Below, piece by piece: positions 35,882 to 45,170 of a stretch of DNA of 64,000 bases. Numbering within the stretch: the first letter of the stretch is position 1; the number at the start of each line of letters is the position of its first letter. Made by a program: the position numbers and the translations under genes. This stretch comes from Pukyongia sp963768085 (GTDB lineage Bacteria > Bacteroidota > Bacteroidia > Flavobacteriales > Flavobacteriaceae). The DNA lies in contig CAVYGO010000001.1 in NCBI GenBank assembly GCA_963768085.1, positions 124,001 to 188,000 on the forward strand, given 5' to 3'. Below the pieces are notes generated by a model. The model was given only the letters and a program-made list of their open reading frames with translations, did no database searches and was not told the DNA's origin.

Positions 35882-37345
35882 ATGAAAGGATCTATCCACA
35901 GCGTGAAGGCGTTAGAATGTCTACCCCACACAGGGGTAGGCATTATCTATTCACCTACCATTGCCGCAATCGATTTTCCAAAGGGACTGGTCGATACCCT
36001 GGAAGTTGAACCTCAAACCCTCTGCATAAGAAATGCAGATGATGCGCTTCAGATCCCTTGTAATGTCTTTGAAGACATAAGCGCCTTGCCTTACAATAAA
36101 CTGGTTCACAGCATTGGCGCGCCGGTTGGAGGCACCCTTCCTCCCAAACAAGACCAGCTCGACCTTATAAAATATTCAGCTGAATTATTCGATAGCCCAT
36201 GGGTCACAGAACATCTCAGCTTCAATGCCACAACAGAATTTAATACCGGATTCTTCCTTCCACCACTTCAGACCGAAAAAGGACTGGAAGCGGCCATCAG
36301 GAATGTCCGGATCTTACAAGAAAAGATCGGTCGTCCTATTGCGATCGAAACAGGGGTAAATTATTTGAAACCCAACAATATGGAAATGAACGACGGTGCA
36401 TTTGTGTCGGCTCTCGCCAAAGCCACTAACTGTGGAATCCTTTTAGACATACATAACCTCTTCGCTAACCAGTTAAACGGCCGGCAAAGCATCGTCGATT
36501 TCATTAAAGAAATTCCATTGGAACAAGTTGTAGAAATGCATATAGCCGGGGGAACCGAACTCAATGGTCTTTGGATGGACTCACACTCGGGGCCTATCGA
36601 CAAAAGATTATTGTCCTTAACACGAGAAATATTACCCGATTTATCAAATTTAAAAGCAATTACCTATGAAATCTTTGATTCCTATATACCGGTGGTGGGA
36701 GATCCTGTCATCATTTCTGAAATGGAGACCGTCCGTGATCTCTGGGAGCACCGAAAAATACACTACAAGGCTATTAATAATGAACAGCTCCCGAAAACTG
36801 TATACAATGTCCAAAAACTAAACCGTGCCTTCGACCCCGAAGAGTGGGAATCACTGCTAAGTAATGAGGTGATAGGTCGTTCGTATGCTTCTGAAGGAGA
36901 TATCCAGCACGAACGCTTCGATATCTATCAAAAGCTCATAAAGGAATTCCGTGCTTCCATGGTTGCCCGGATCTTCAAACTAACAACACGTTACATGATG
37001 CTGGTCCTGGGTATGGAAGTCTTTGCTGCCATACTTCAGCATTTTTGGCAGCATTATCCCCCGGAACAATTAAGCTATAAAGAAGCTAAGAACTTTGCGG
37101 AATACCTTCAAAAGAAAGATTACAAATTACCCTGGTTGGACCGTCTGTTGCGATACGAAATAGCAGTCCTCGATACCCTCATGGATGAAACAACCCGAAT
37201 CGTGGAATTCGATGCCGACCCTACTCCCATGTTCAATGCGCTGGCACAAGGAAAATTACCGGAAACTATTGGTGCGCTGGGTGAATACGAAGTTGAGATC
37301 ACCCCGGATATTACGAAAACAGAATGGATGGTTTTAAGTGAATAG
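35882..37345 (+). CDS. MNIO (DUF692) enzyme fused to a DUF2063/BufC-like partner domain
   Basis: Multinuclear non-heme iron-dependent oxidase. Residues ~15-290 form a TIM-barrel of the DUF692 type with the usual metal-site order: His76 (VHSIG), Glu110-His111 (TEHLSF), Glu156 (IETGVN), Asp189 and His191 (LLDIHNL), His220 (EMHIAGG), Asp233 and His235 (WMDSHSG) and Glu263. Known members (MbnB, TglH, ChrH, BufB types) oxidise cysteines in peptide substrates. Residues ~315-450 look like the DUF2063/BufC partner domain: DIYQKLIKEFRASMVARIF, MEVFAAILQHFWQHYPPEQ and LPWLDRLLRYEIAVLD. In other systems this partner is usually a separate protein. So enzyme and substrate-recruiting domain seem fused. Co-transcribed with the duplicated Cys-motif gene. 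Confidence 0.88.
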   Translation: MKGSIHSVKALECLPHTGVGIIYSPTIAAIDFPKGLVDTLEVEPQTLCIRNADDALQIPCNVFEDISALPYNKLVHSIGAPVGGTLPPKQDQLDLIKYSAELFDSPWVTEHLSFNATTEFNTGFFLPPLQTEKGLEAAIRNVRILQEKIGRPIAIETGVNYLKPNNMEMNDGAFVSALAKATNCGILLDIHNLFANQLNGRQSIVDFIKEIPLEQVVEMHIAGGTELNGLWMDSHSGPIDKRLLSLTREILPDLSNLKAITYEIFDSYIPVVGDPVIISEMETVRDLWEHRKIHYKAINNEQLPKTVYNVQKLNRAFDPEEWESLLSNEVIGRSYASEGDIQHERFDIYQKLIKEFRASMVARIFKLTTRYMMLVLGMEVFAAILQHFWQHYPPEQLSYKEAKNFAEYLQKKDYKLPWLDRLLRYEIAVLDTLMDETTRIVEFDADPTPMFNALAQGKLPETIGALGEYEVEITPDITKTEWMVLSE

Positions 37346-37375
37346 TCATACTCTTAATCAATGAGTCAGGGTCTT

Positions 37376-38629
37376 TTATCGCGCTACGTTTTCAATATAT
37401 TCGTTGTTCATAAGTGCCGGTCCATAAATCCAACCGGAGTTGATGAAGCCAGAATAACCCGAAAACTGACTATAGTTAGTCAACCCATATGAATCTGAAG
37501 GGGCCAACATCCCGGAGTTAATGTCGGGGTCGTTAGCAAAAACGTTATCGAACAAGTTTGCTTTTGAAAAACTGATAGCCGAAGCGGCTGCACCTACGAT
37601 ATCGTGCTGTGCGATCACGTCTTGTGTAATGTTTGAATACGAAAAATTTGCTTGAAAATAATCATAACTGCCCTGAGTGGACATTGAAAAATTGCTGATC
37701 GTATTATTATTTACGGTAAAATCAAGATCTACAGTTGGTATATTTTGAGGTATGTTAGTTGAATGTGTGGTGTATCTATATTCATTTTCATTATTACTCA
37801 ACTCGTAACCGACCGAGATACGGTACATATCGAATACGTTCTGAGGAACCATTGCGTTGTATGAGGCCGTACCATTGCTCGTATTTTCATATTGTGCGTG
37901 ATGAAATACACCATTTATGGCCTGGGGGTCATCATCCATCATCCCCCATAACGAAAGCGAAGAACTCTCATTCAACGGAATGTTTACTGAAATTGATGTA
38001 TTGATCATTGGCAGTACATTAAAATCCAGGTTTATATTTGAATTTCCGGTGATATCTTCAAGCCAAATATATCGTGGGAATTGTTCTCCGGGTTTTTGTA
38101 GAGAAACATAATAATCCCCGGGAGAGGCTATCATCTCTCCGGAAAGAATGTACGTACCGCCGTTGTTTGAATTTGAATCGACATTTAAAAACCGAGAGGA
38201 CGATAGAATCTCCAGGTTACTTCCCGCATTCGTGATATTTATAGTTATAGTATCGTCGTTTGGATTAAGTTCCATTAATCCTGGAATATTATAGTTGCCT
38301 GGTGGCACATTGGTTAATGTATTCAGAAAATAAAATTGAATCCCATTAGTTTCCACTTCCAGAAAAACAGATGCATCGTACACTTCATTCGGGTCGAAAT
38401 CGACTTCCAGTGAAGTCTGCTGGTTATTGGCGAGTGCACCCTGGCCCACAATCTCACCATCGCTATCGCTAATATAAAGGATACCCGATGATTGGGAAAC
38501 AAAGAAATTTCCGTCTATTGAAAGTGAATAAGTTGCAGTGATGTTCGGATCTGGGGAATTATTATTGTCGTCGGTTGCGCATGAAATGAACAGTAACGAA
38601 AGTGTGGATAGCCAGAGTATCTTTTTCAT
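37376..38629 (-). CDS. Hypothetical lipoprotein, 417 aa
   Basis: Exported lipoprotein with a clear lipobox (LLFISC, Cys17) and an Asp/Asn-rich spacer (ATDDNNNSPDPN) that resembles the start of surface-exposed Bacteroidota lipoproteins. The mature part is beta-rich and low in charge, with many Asn, Ser and Thr. No family motif was recognised and there is no type IX sorting domain. It converges with the MNIO operon (30 bp between stops) but is on the other strand, so a functional tie is not implied. Confidence 0.8.
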   Translation of the reverse strand: MKKILWLSTLSLLFISCATDDNNNSPDPNITATYSLSIDGNFFVSQSSGILYISDSDGEIVGQGALANNQQTSLEVDFDPNEVYDASVFLEVETNGIQFYFLNTLTNVPPGNYNIPGLMELNPNDDTITINITNAGSNLEILSSSRFLNVDSNSNNGGTYILSGEMIASPGDYYVSLQKPGEQFPRYIWLEDITGNSNINLDFNVLPMINTSISVNIPLNESSSLSLWGMMDDDPQAINGVFHHAQYENTSNGTASYNAMVPQNVFDMYRISVGYELSNNENEYRYTTHSTNIPQNIPTVDLDFTVNNNTISNFSMSTQGSYDYFQANFSYSNITQDVIAQHDIVGAAASAISFSKANLFDNVFANDPDINSGMLAPSDSYGLTNYSQFSGYSGFINSGWIYGPALMNNEYIENVAR

Positions 38630-38805
38630 ACTACAAGATACCTTAAAAACTGGAACTATCCTTAACGAAAAATCTGCTGTTCATTAAAATTAATATGAGC
38701 TGGGAGCCATCAAAGAAGGGATTATTATCGAAATATCAAATAGGGAAAGTTTGGCAATTGATTAAATCACCGAAGTGCGATCATCTATAGGAAAAGTATA
38801 AATCT

Positions 38806-40530
38806 TTAGTCGATCAGTAACTTCCTGTTTACGGTACTTTTATCGTTCATAACTGAAACAAAATATATCCCGCTGGCAAATTCTGAAACATCGATAATGG
38901 TTTCCGTCCCTTCAATTTTTGCTTCATAAAGTAAACTACCATTTATGTTCCTTAGTTTTAAATGACTACCTATCATCACGGAAGAAATATTGATATTAAC
39001 CATATTCTGGGCAGGGTTTGGTGTCATCCGTAAGTTAGTAGATAGTCCCTCTGCTTCTTGAGTTCCTAATGCGAAAGATCCTTCCACCACCGTAAGATGT
39101 GTATTTATATCCGGGTTCTCAATGAGATCTACAATACCACTTAGCCACGTAATTTTAACATAGTCAATTTCTGTAGCATTTCCTATCCCGAAAAACTCAT
39201 ATGCGGAATTCTGTCCCAAATACCCTTCACCGCAAAGCGTATAGTTATATTGGCTTTCACCGTTTACGGAGATTTCAATCCACGATCCAATCCCTTGTCT
39301 ATTAGACTCTTCTCCCTGCAGTTTGATTTTCAGCCAGTTGTTGGTGGTGGATGACTTATTTTCAAATAAAAATATATCATGCGGCCAATAATTTAAAACT
39401 GCAATATCTGGATAACCATCGTTGTTAATATCACCTATGGCATTCCCAAAACTTACTGCGTGATCATTATCAAAACCGGCTCCGGTTGGAATTATATAGT
39501 TCCCAGATCCGTTGTTATAATAATACGCCGATGTTAGGCTTTGAGACGGATCATCTATCATGGCACTCACATAAAGATCTTTCAGTCCTTTGTTATCGCC
39601 ATCTAAGAAAACGGCCCCCCAGGCAACACTTTCCATTAATGTTCCATTAACTGAAGCGATATCGCTGAAGGTACCATCTCCATTATTCTCAAAAAAAGCG
39701 TTCCCCGCACCTGTATTAGTGACATAAATATCCAAAAGACCATCGTTATTAGCATCATCAATTGTGGTACTCATTGCGTCGATGGAAACTCCGGTTCCTG
39801 AGGAAATCCCTACTTCGCTAAAGGTTCCATCACCATTGTTGTGATACATGTGATTGAGAGGAGCGCGATCATTGGCGACATATATATCTTGCCATCCATC
39901 TCTATCATAATCGAAAAAGGCGGCACAAAAAGAGTAATAGGCATCCTGTAAAATACCAGCTTGGACGCTTACATCTGTAAAGGTTCCATTCCCATTATTT
40001 TTAAACAGAAGGTTACTATAGCCGGAATTCTCTTCATGATGACTGGTTAGAAAGAGATCGAGCCAACCGTCATTATTATAATCACCCCAGGAACTTCCGA
40101 AACTCCAATTGTTCACTATTTCAAGTCCTGATGTAATAGTGATATTGGTAAATTGCATCTGACCATCATTTTCGTACAATCTGTTATCATCAAGTATACT
40201 GGTAGTGAATAAATCATAATCACCATCATTATCGAAGTCAACCCACTGTGCCGTCTTGTTTTCAAGTGTATCATGGATCCCTAGATCTACCTGTACAAAT
40301 TGTCCGTTGTTATTTCTAAAAAAAAGAATGGGTTGGCCTTCTTCGGAGGTTATTGTTAGATCATCCCAACCATCCGAATCAAAATCAAAAAAAGAGATCC
40401 CTCCTCCCAGGGTTCCGTTACCGTATGATGTATTTCCACAGCCTAAATTACTTGCTTCCTCGCTAAACAGTAATTGCGCATTGAGGGAAGTGATCGACAC
40501 AAGAAAGCACAAGATTATTTTCAAGAACAT
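38806..40530 (-). CDS. FG-GAP/VCBS-repeat protein with ASPIC/UnbV and type IX sorting domains
   Basis: Secreted 574-residue protein. After a signal peptide (ends SLNAQ) come seven or so FG-GAP-type blades with calcium-loop motifs of the DxDxDGxxD kind: FDFDSDGWDDL, VDFDNDGDYDLF, GDYNNDGWLDLF, FDYDRDGWQDIY, DANNDGLLDIY and GDINNDGYPDIA. They should build a calcium-stabilised integrin-like propeller. An ASPIC/UnbV domain follows (NNWLKIKLQGEESNRQGIGS, then GYLGQNSAYEFFGIG). The last ~75 residues are a type IX sorting domain (NLRMTPNPAQNMVNI, then FASGIYFVSV). Function is likely surface binding; no enzyme motif is visible. Confidence 0.93.
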   Translation of the reverse strand: MFLKIILCFLVSITSLNAQLLFSEEASNLGCGNTSYGNGTLGGGISFFDFDSDGWDDLTITSEEGQPILFFRNNNGQFVQVDLGIHDTLENKTAQWVDFDNDGDYDLFTTSILDDNRLYENDGQMQFTNITITSGLEIVNNWSFGSSWGDYNNDGWLDLFLTSHHEENSGYSNLLFKNNGNGTFTDVSVQAGILQDAYYSFCAAFFDYDRDGWQDIYVANDRAPLNHMYHNNGDGTFSEVGISSGTGVSIDAMSTTIDDANNDGLLDIYVTNTGAGNAFFENNGDGTFSDIASVNGTLMESVAWGAVFLDGDNKGLKDLYVSAMIDDPSQSLTSAYYYNNGSGNYIIPTGAGFDNDHAVSFGNAIGDINNDGYPDIAVLNYWPHDIFLFENKSSTTNNWLKIKLQGEESNRQGIGSWIEISVNGESQYNYTLCGEGYLGQNSAYEFFGIGNATEIDYVKITWLSGIVDLIENPDINTHLTVVEGSFALGTQEAEGLSTNLRMTPNPAQNMVNINISSVMIGSHLKLRNINGSLLYEAKIEGTETIIDVSEFASGIYFVSVMNDKSTVNRKLLID

Positions 40531-40650
40531 GGATATATATTTTACTTAGACATCATTGAAAGTCAAGTAAATATATGAAATTTTGAACTACAACTCCTTG
40601 TCAGGAATTATCATTCTGGTTCAGTCCTATACTATCAATCGCCTAGATTA

Positions 40651-41925
40651 TTATTGAAACAAAGGCCTTCCTTCCATCATAGTATTTACCTGCTCCGCTA
40701 TGGATTCCAGCTTCCCCTCATCTTCGAAGTTCATGATCACCTTATCAATAAGATCTACGATTTGTCCCATTTCACCTTCGGTCATACCACGGGTAGTGAT
40801 GGCGGCTGTTCCAATGCGAATTCCACTGGTCACGAACGGGGATTTATCATCGAACGGCACCATGTTCTTATTAACGGTGATGTCCGCTTTTCCAAGCGCT
40901 TCCTCGGCTTCCTTGCCGGTGATATTCTTATTGCGAAGATCTATTAACATCATATGATTATCCGTCCCCCCTGAAATAATCTTATAGCCTTTATCCACAA
41001 AAGCCTGGGCCATGACAGCCGCGTTTTTCTTCACTTGAATCATATAATGAAGGAAATCGTCGGTTAAAGCCTCTCCAAATGCGATAGCTTTTGCTGCGAT
41101 AACGTGCTCTAAAGGTCCACCCTGGTTACCGGGAAATATTCCACTGTCCAGTAAAGAAGACATCATACGAGGTTTACCACTTTTAAGGGTAATTCCGAAG
41201 GGATTTTCAAAGTCTTTTCCCATAAGGATCAACCCGCCACGTGGACCTCTCAATGTCTTGTGGGTCGTGGTAGTTACTACATGGCAATAAGGGATGGGGT
41301 CCGAAATGATTCCTTTAGCAATTAGTCCAGCCGGGTGTGCGATGTCCGCCAGTAAAATAGCGTTTACTTTATCTGCTATTTCCCGGAAACGTTGGTAATC
41401 GATTTCTCTTGAATATGCAGAAGCTCCGGCAATGATCATTTTGGGTTGTTCGGCAATTGCGATCGCTTCAATCCTATCGTAATCTAACCTGCCGGTTTCT
41501 TCGTCTACCCCATAAAATACCGGATTGTATAATTTTCCTGAAAAGTTAACCGGAGAACCATGGGTTAAATGCCCCCCGTGTGCTAAATCAAAGCCCAGGA
41601 ATTTATCACCCGGTTTCAGGCAGGCCGAAAAAACAGCCGTATTAGCCTGTGAACCGCTATGAGGTTGCACATTGGCATATTCGGCGCCAAACAAGGTTTT
41701 GGCCCTTTCGATAGCAATAGTTTCGACTTCATCGACCACTTCACAACCGCCGTAATATCGTTTCCCGGGATAGCCTTCTGCGTATTTGTTAGTTAATACG
41801 GATCCCGTTGCTTCCATCACCTGTTCGCTTGTAAAATTTTCGGAGGCAATTAGCTCCAAGCCGCTTAATTGTCTTTGTTTTTCGGCTTCAATAAGTTCGA
41901 ATATTTGTTCGTCTCTAGCTATCAT
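40651..41925 (-). CDS. glyA: Serine hydroxymethyltransferase
   Basis: PLP enzyme that interconverts serine plus tetrahydrofolate with glycine plus 5,10-methylene-THF, the main one-carbon source. It begins MIARDEQIFELIEAEKQRQLSG, with LELIASENF and YPGKRYYGG near the N-terminus. The PLP lysine lies in VTTTTHKTLRGPRGGLI, and DIAHPAGLI and SGIRIGTAAITTRG are present. Length of 424 residues is standard. It shares a 120-bp divergent promoter region with the fumarylacetoacetase gene. A -7 element on the minus strand is at 41950. Confidence 0.97.
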   Translation of the reverse strand: MIARDEQIFELIEAEKQRQLSGLELIASENFTSEQVMEATGSVLTNKYAEGYPGKRYYGGCEVVDEVETIAIERAKTLFGAEYANVQPHSGSQANTAVFSACLKPGDKFLGFDLAHGGHLTHGSPVNFSGKLYNPVFYGVDEETGRLDYDRIEAIAIAEQPKMIIAGASAYSREIDYQRFREIADKVNAILLADIAHPAGLIAKGIISDPIPYCHVVTTTTHKTLRGPRGGLILMGKDFENPFGITLKSGKPRMMSSLLDSGIFPGNQGGPLEHVIAAKAIAFGEALTDDFLHYMIQVKKNAAVMAQAFVDKGYKIISGGTDNHMMLIDLRNKNITGKEAEEALGKADITVNKNMVPFDDKSPFVTSGIRIGTAAITTRGMTEGEMGQIVDLIDKVIMNFEDEGKLESIAEQVNTMMEGRPLFQ

Positions 41926-41949
41926 AATTCAGAAATGTTAATAAAGCAT

Positions 41950-41957
41950 CAAAAATA
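41950..41957 (-). promoter_or_regulatory. -7 element TATTTTTG for glyA
   Basis: Exact TAnnTTTG on the minus strand, 24 bp before the glyA start. No TTG at the matching -33 position. Confidence 0.45.
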
Positions 41958-41965
41958 CAAAATGC

Positions 41966-41997
41966 TTGCTGCTAATAGTGCAGAAATCATATATTTG
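41966..41997 (+). promoter_or_regulatory. Promoter TTG-N21-TATATTTG for the fumarylacetoacetase gene
   Basis: TTG at 41966-41968 and TATATTTG at 41990-41997, spaced 21 bp, 48 bp before the ATG. It is divergent from, and 32 bp away from, the glyA -7 element. Confidence 0.6.
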
Positions 41998-42045
41998 ATT
42001 AACATTTTACCAACAAACCAAGAGTACTAATTCAAAAAACAAATC

Positions 42046-43327
42046 ATGCCCTTATCCGCAAATAAAACCGACCGCAGAAGCTGGCTTGAAGTTCCCGAAA
42101 ACAGCGATTTTCCTATTCAGAATATTCCGTTTGGAGTGTTCCTAACCCGTGATGATATTATCACCATCGGCACGCGAATTGGTGATACGGCGATCGACCT
42201 TGGCGCGTTGCATCAACTGGGTTATTTTAAGGGTATCGAATTAACAGACGACATCTTTCTTCAGGACACTTTAAATGATTTCATTGCAGATGGCCGCAAA
42301 ACCTGGAGGTTAGTACGCAACAGAATTTCCGAAATCTTCATGAAAGATAATCCGGCACTCAGGGATAACGCAGACCATAAATCACATGTCCTTTTCGCTT
42401 TGGATGAGATCGAAATGCAGCTACCGGTCGAGGTAGGAGACTATACCGATTTCTATGCCAGTAAAGAGCATGCTACCAATGTGGGCTCTTTGTTCCGGGA
42501 TCCCGAGAATGCATTACTGCCTAACTGGTTGCATATTCCAATTGGATATCACGGTAGAAGTTCATCGATAATTCCATCCGGTACGCCCATCCACCGACCT
42601 TTAGGGCAAACCAAGCCCGGGAGACGATGGGGTTCCAGGTTTCGGACCATCAAAATTGCTGGATTTCGAACTGGAAATGGCCTTTATTACTACAGCATCG
42701 AATAAATTAGGAAATCGAATTCCAATTGATGAGGCTGAAGATTATATCTTTGGGCTGGTATTGTTTAACGATTGGAGTGCGCGTGATATACAGGCGTGGG
42801 AATATGTTCCGTTAGGGCCCTTCCTTGGAAAGAATTTTGCTTCAACCATATCACCCTGGATTGTAACGTTGGATGCGCTGGAACCCTTCCGTACCGCCGG
42901 ACCCGAACAGCAACCTCAACCACTTCCCTATCTTCAGCAACAGGGTAAAAAGAACTTCGATATAAATTTACAAGCCATAATTCATCCTGAAGGCGGGCAG
43001 GAATCCGTGGTCTCAAATTCCAATTTCAAATATATGTACTGGTCGATGGCCCAGCAATTAACTCACCATACTGTGAACGGATGTAATGTTCGTAGCGGAG
43101 ATATGATGGGAAGCGGGACTATTTCAGGGCCAACAAAGGATAGCTATGGTTCTATGCTGGAATTGAGTTGGAGAGGACAGAACCCGATCACGCTGAACGA
43201 TGGTTCTACAAGAAAATTCATTGAGAATGGAGATACCGTAATTCTCCGTGGATACAGTAAAAATAATGAAGTGCGTATAGGCTTTGGGGATTGCAGCGGT
43301 AAAGTACTGCCAGCTAAGCCTTTATAA
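42046..43327 (+). pseudogene. fahA: Fumarylacetoacetase, interrupted by a +1 frameshift
   Basis: Last enzyme of tyrosine/homogentisate breakdown, splitting fumarylacetoacetate into fumarate and acetoacetate. The N-terminal SH3-like part and start of the catalytic domain (GVFLTRDDIITIGTRIGDT, PIGYHGRSSSI) are in one frame to 42705. The rest (LLDFELEMAFITTASNKLG, LFNDWSARDIQAWEYVPLG, GSGTISGPTKDS) is in another from before 42656 to 43327. Removing one G from the GGG at 42619-42621 restores KPGDDGVPGFGPSKLLDFE, the expected family junction, and a 426-residue protein of normal length. All metal-site regions of both halves look intact, so a sequencing or assembly error is likely, but a true mutation is possible. 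Confidence 0.93.
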
Positions 43328-43377
43328 CTTTGGCACAACCCTTGTAATCTACTACGGGTAACCAATACATTTTCGTT

Positions 43378-44559
43378 ATGAGAACAACTATTACCCTAAT
43401 TTTAGCTACGCTATTGCTCAGTGGATGTAATAGTGTAAAACGAAATCAGAAATTCCTGGCCCAGGGAAATTACGACCAGGCGATCGGCCTTGCGATAAAA
43501 AAACTTCAAAAGGATAAAAATTCAGCAAGGAATGAAGAACATATCATTTTGCTGGAAGAAGCTTTTAAGAAAGCTGTTTCCGAAGATTCCCGACAGATTA
43601 ATTTCCTGAAGAAAGAAAATAACTTACAATCGAAGCGAAACCTGTATTATCTGTACCAGAATTTGGAGCGCAGGCAACAATTACTTCGTCCATTATTGCC
43701 CTTGTATATCTCTTCGGAAGATAGGAACGCCAGGTTTAAGATTAAAGACTATACAGACAATGCTATTGAGGCTAAACAAATATTGGGGGATGCGCTATGG
43801 AATCAAAGTGATCGATACCTGCAATCCAATGATAAGATGCAAGCCAGAAGCGCTTATGAGCTTTTGACCGAATTACAGAACCTCGGTCTAGGCTATTTAG
43901 GACTTAATGAAAAGATTGAAGACGCTTTATACCTGGGTACTGATTTTGCCTTCGTTACGTTGAATAACAGAAGCGGCCAGATCATGCCCAGAAGGCTGGA
44001 GCAGGAACTCCTGGACTTCAACACCTACGGACTAGATGATTTCTGGACACAATATCACAATGAACGTATACCCGAGGTCAACTACGATTTTGGAATCGCG
44101 CTTAATTTCAGGCAGATCGAGTTTTCTCCCGAACGAATTTCAGAAAAAGAAGAAAGAAGAACCAAAAGAATCAAGGATGGTTGGGAATACAAACGAGATA
44201 GAGAAGGAAATTTTATACTTGATGAAAACGGAGATAAGATCAAGGTAGACATATATATTACAGTTTCCGCAATACTATTGATCACGGAACAGTTCAAAGC
44301 AGCCAATGTTGGTGGCAATGTGCTATACCGTGATATGAAACAAGGCCGGGATATAGATAAGTTTCCAATGGGTACCGAGTTTATTTTCGAGAATATCTTT
44401 GCCACTTACAGTGGAGACGAAAGAGCATTGAGCAACGATGACCTGGTGCTCACCGAAAACAGTTTCATACCCTTTCCTAATAATGCACAGTTACTTCTGG
44501 ATGCTAGCGATGATATTAAAGGAAGGCTTAAAGAAATTCTTAAGAATAACACGTTATAA
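43378..44559 (+). CDS. Hypothetical lipoprotein with N-terminal TPR-like helices, 393 aa
   Basis: No family name recalled with confidence. The signal ends LLLSGC, giving lipidation at Cys17. The next ~150 residues are helical with TPR-like texture (NQKFLAQGNYDQAIGLAIKKLQKDKNS). The C-terminal half contains a conserved-looking beta block (FGIALNFRQIEFSPERISEKEERR, then VDIYITVSAILLITEQF and PMGTEFIFENIFATYSGD). The protein probably sits at the outer membrane facing the periplasm. A -7 element TAACTTTG (43325-43332) overlaps the stop codon of the gene before it. A terminator closes the unit. Confidence 0.82.
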   Translation: MRTTITLILATLLLSGCNSVKRNQKFLAQGNYDQAIGLAIKKLQKDKNSARNEEHIILLEEAFKKAVSEDSRQINFLKKENNLQSKRNLYYLYQNLERRQQLLRPLLPLYISSEDRNARFKIKDYTDNAIEAKQILGDALWNQSDRYLQSNDKMQARSAYELLTELQNLGLGYLGLNEKIEDALYLGTDFAFVTLNNRSGQIMPRRLEQELLDFNTYGLDDFWTQYHNERIPEVNYDFGIALNFRQIEFSPERISEKEERRTKRIKDGWEYKRDREGNFILDENGDKIKVDIYITVSAILLITEQFKAANVGGNVLYRDMKQGRDIDKFPMGTEFIFENIFATYSGDERALSNDDLVLTENSFIPFPNNAQLLLDASDDIKGRLKEILKNNTL

Positions 44560-44567
44560 AAAAATCA

Positions 44568-44594
44568 GGGGCGATCTTTATCGTCCCTTTTTTT
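44568..44594. terminator. Bidirectional Rho-independent terminator
   Basis: GGGGCGAT (44568-44575) pairs with ATCGTCCC (44580-44587) around CTTT, one G-T pair included. Seven T follow on the plus strand, and a T run also follows on the minus strand. It separates the convergent lipoprotein and ytxJ genes. Confidence 0.88.
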
Positions 44595-44602
44595 AACGAT
44601 AA

Positions 44603-44995
44603 TTACACGAAAGCCTCCAGGCTGGAGGCCCTTATTCCATGATGTGAGGCACTGTGCACCACCACCTCATTCTTGATCACAATAAGTTGTGGACTTTGAT
44701 GCATTACCTGGAACCGTATACCCACTTCATTCGAAATGTCACGAAAACTCAATAGGTCGAGGTAGTAGATCTTCATTTTATCGGGTTCGATATCATAGGA
44801 TCCCTCAAATTGGCGCAACGCCATACTACTAATTCCACAACGGGTGGAATGTTTGAAGATAGCCACAGGAATAGACTTCGAGATCTCCACAATCTCATCC
44901 AACTGCTCCATCTGCGTTAGCCGCTGCCAGGGAAGTTCTTTCTTTTCTTTCTTTTCTGAAGATTCTTTTGAACCGAATAATCCAAATAAGCCCAT
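44603..44995 (-). CDS. ytxJ: YtxJ-like bacillithiol-system redox protein
   Basis: Small thioredoxin-fold protein of 130 residues that belongs to the YtxJ family, linked to bacillithiol redox chemistry (monothiol bacilliredoxin-like). The active-site Cys53 lies in FKHSTRCGISSMAL. A basic linker near the N-terminus (SKESSEKKEKKELPW) precedes the fold. The frame extends to 45019, but a -7 promoter element at 45009-45016 overlaps that region and rules out the earlier start; the ATG at 44995 gives MGLFGLFGS, the usual N-terminus. It implies the organism makes bacillithiol, which is known for Bacteroidota. Confidence 0.92.
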   Translation of the reverse strand: MGLFGLFGSKESSEKKEKKELPWQRLTQMEQLDEIVEISKSIPVAIFKHSTRCGISSMALRQFEGSYDIEPDKMKIYYLDLLSFRDISNEVGIRFQVMHQSPQLIVIKNEVVVHSASHHGIRASSLEAFV

Positions 44996-45008
44996 ATCCA
45001 AATTTATA

Positions 45009-45016
45009 CAAAGATA
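45009..45016 (-). promoter_or_regulatory. -7 element TATCTTTG for ytxJ
   Basis: Exact TAnnTTTG on the minus strand, 13 bp before the ATG at 44995, so the mRNA leader would be very short. It decides the start codon of ytxJ. Confidence 0.55.
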
Positions 45017-45170
45017 CATGTTTCACAATTCTAGGCATCAGTCAGAATGTCGCTTAGAAACTTACAAAACCAGTCATTTTGTCTCAAATAAAGCTTGGCT
45101 TGAGTTTTGACCTAATCCTTTAAAAAATCAGAAAAATCGAAAGCAATGCTTTCAAAATAATATATAAGCT

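Noticed and set aside
35882..37345. Reading the DUF692 protein as a xylose isomerase or AP endonuclease
   Set aside because: The TIM-barrel is similar, but the order of His/Glu/Asp motifs (VHSIG, TEHLSF, MDSHSG) is that of the MNIO family.
38638..38805. Short plus-strand frame in the gap between two secreted-protein genes
   Set aside because: About 31 codons, no signal or helix pattern, no promoter element; chance frame.
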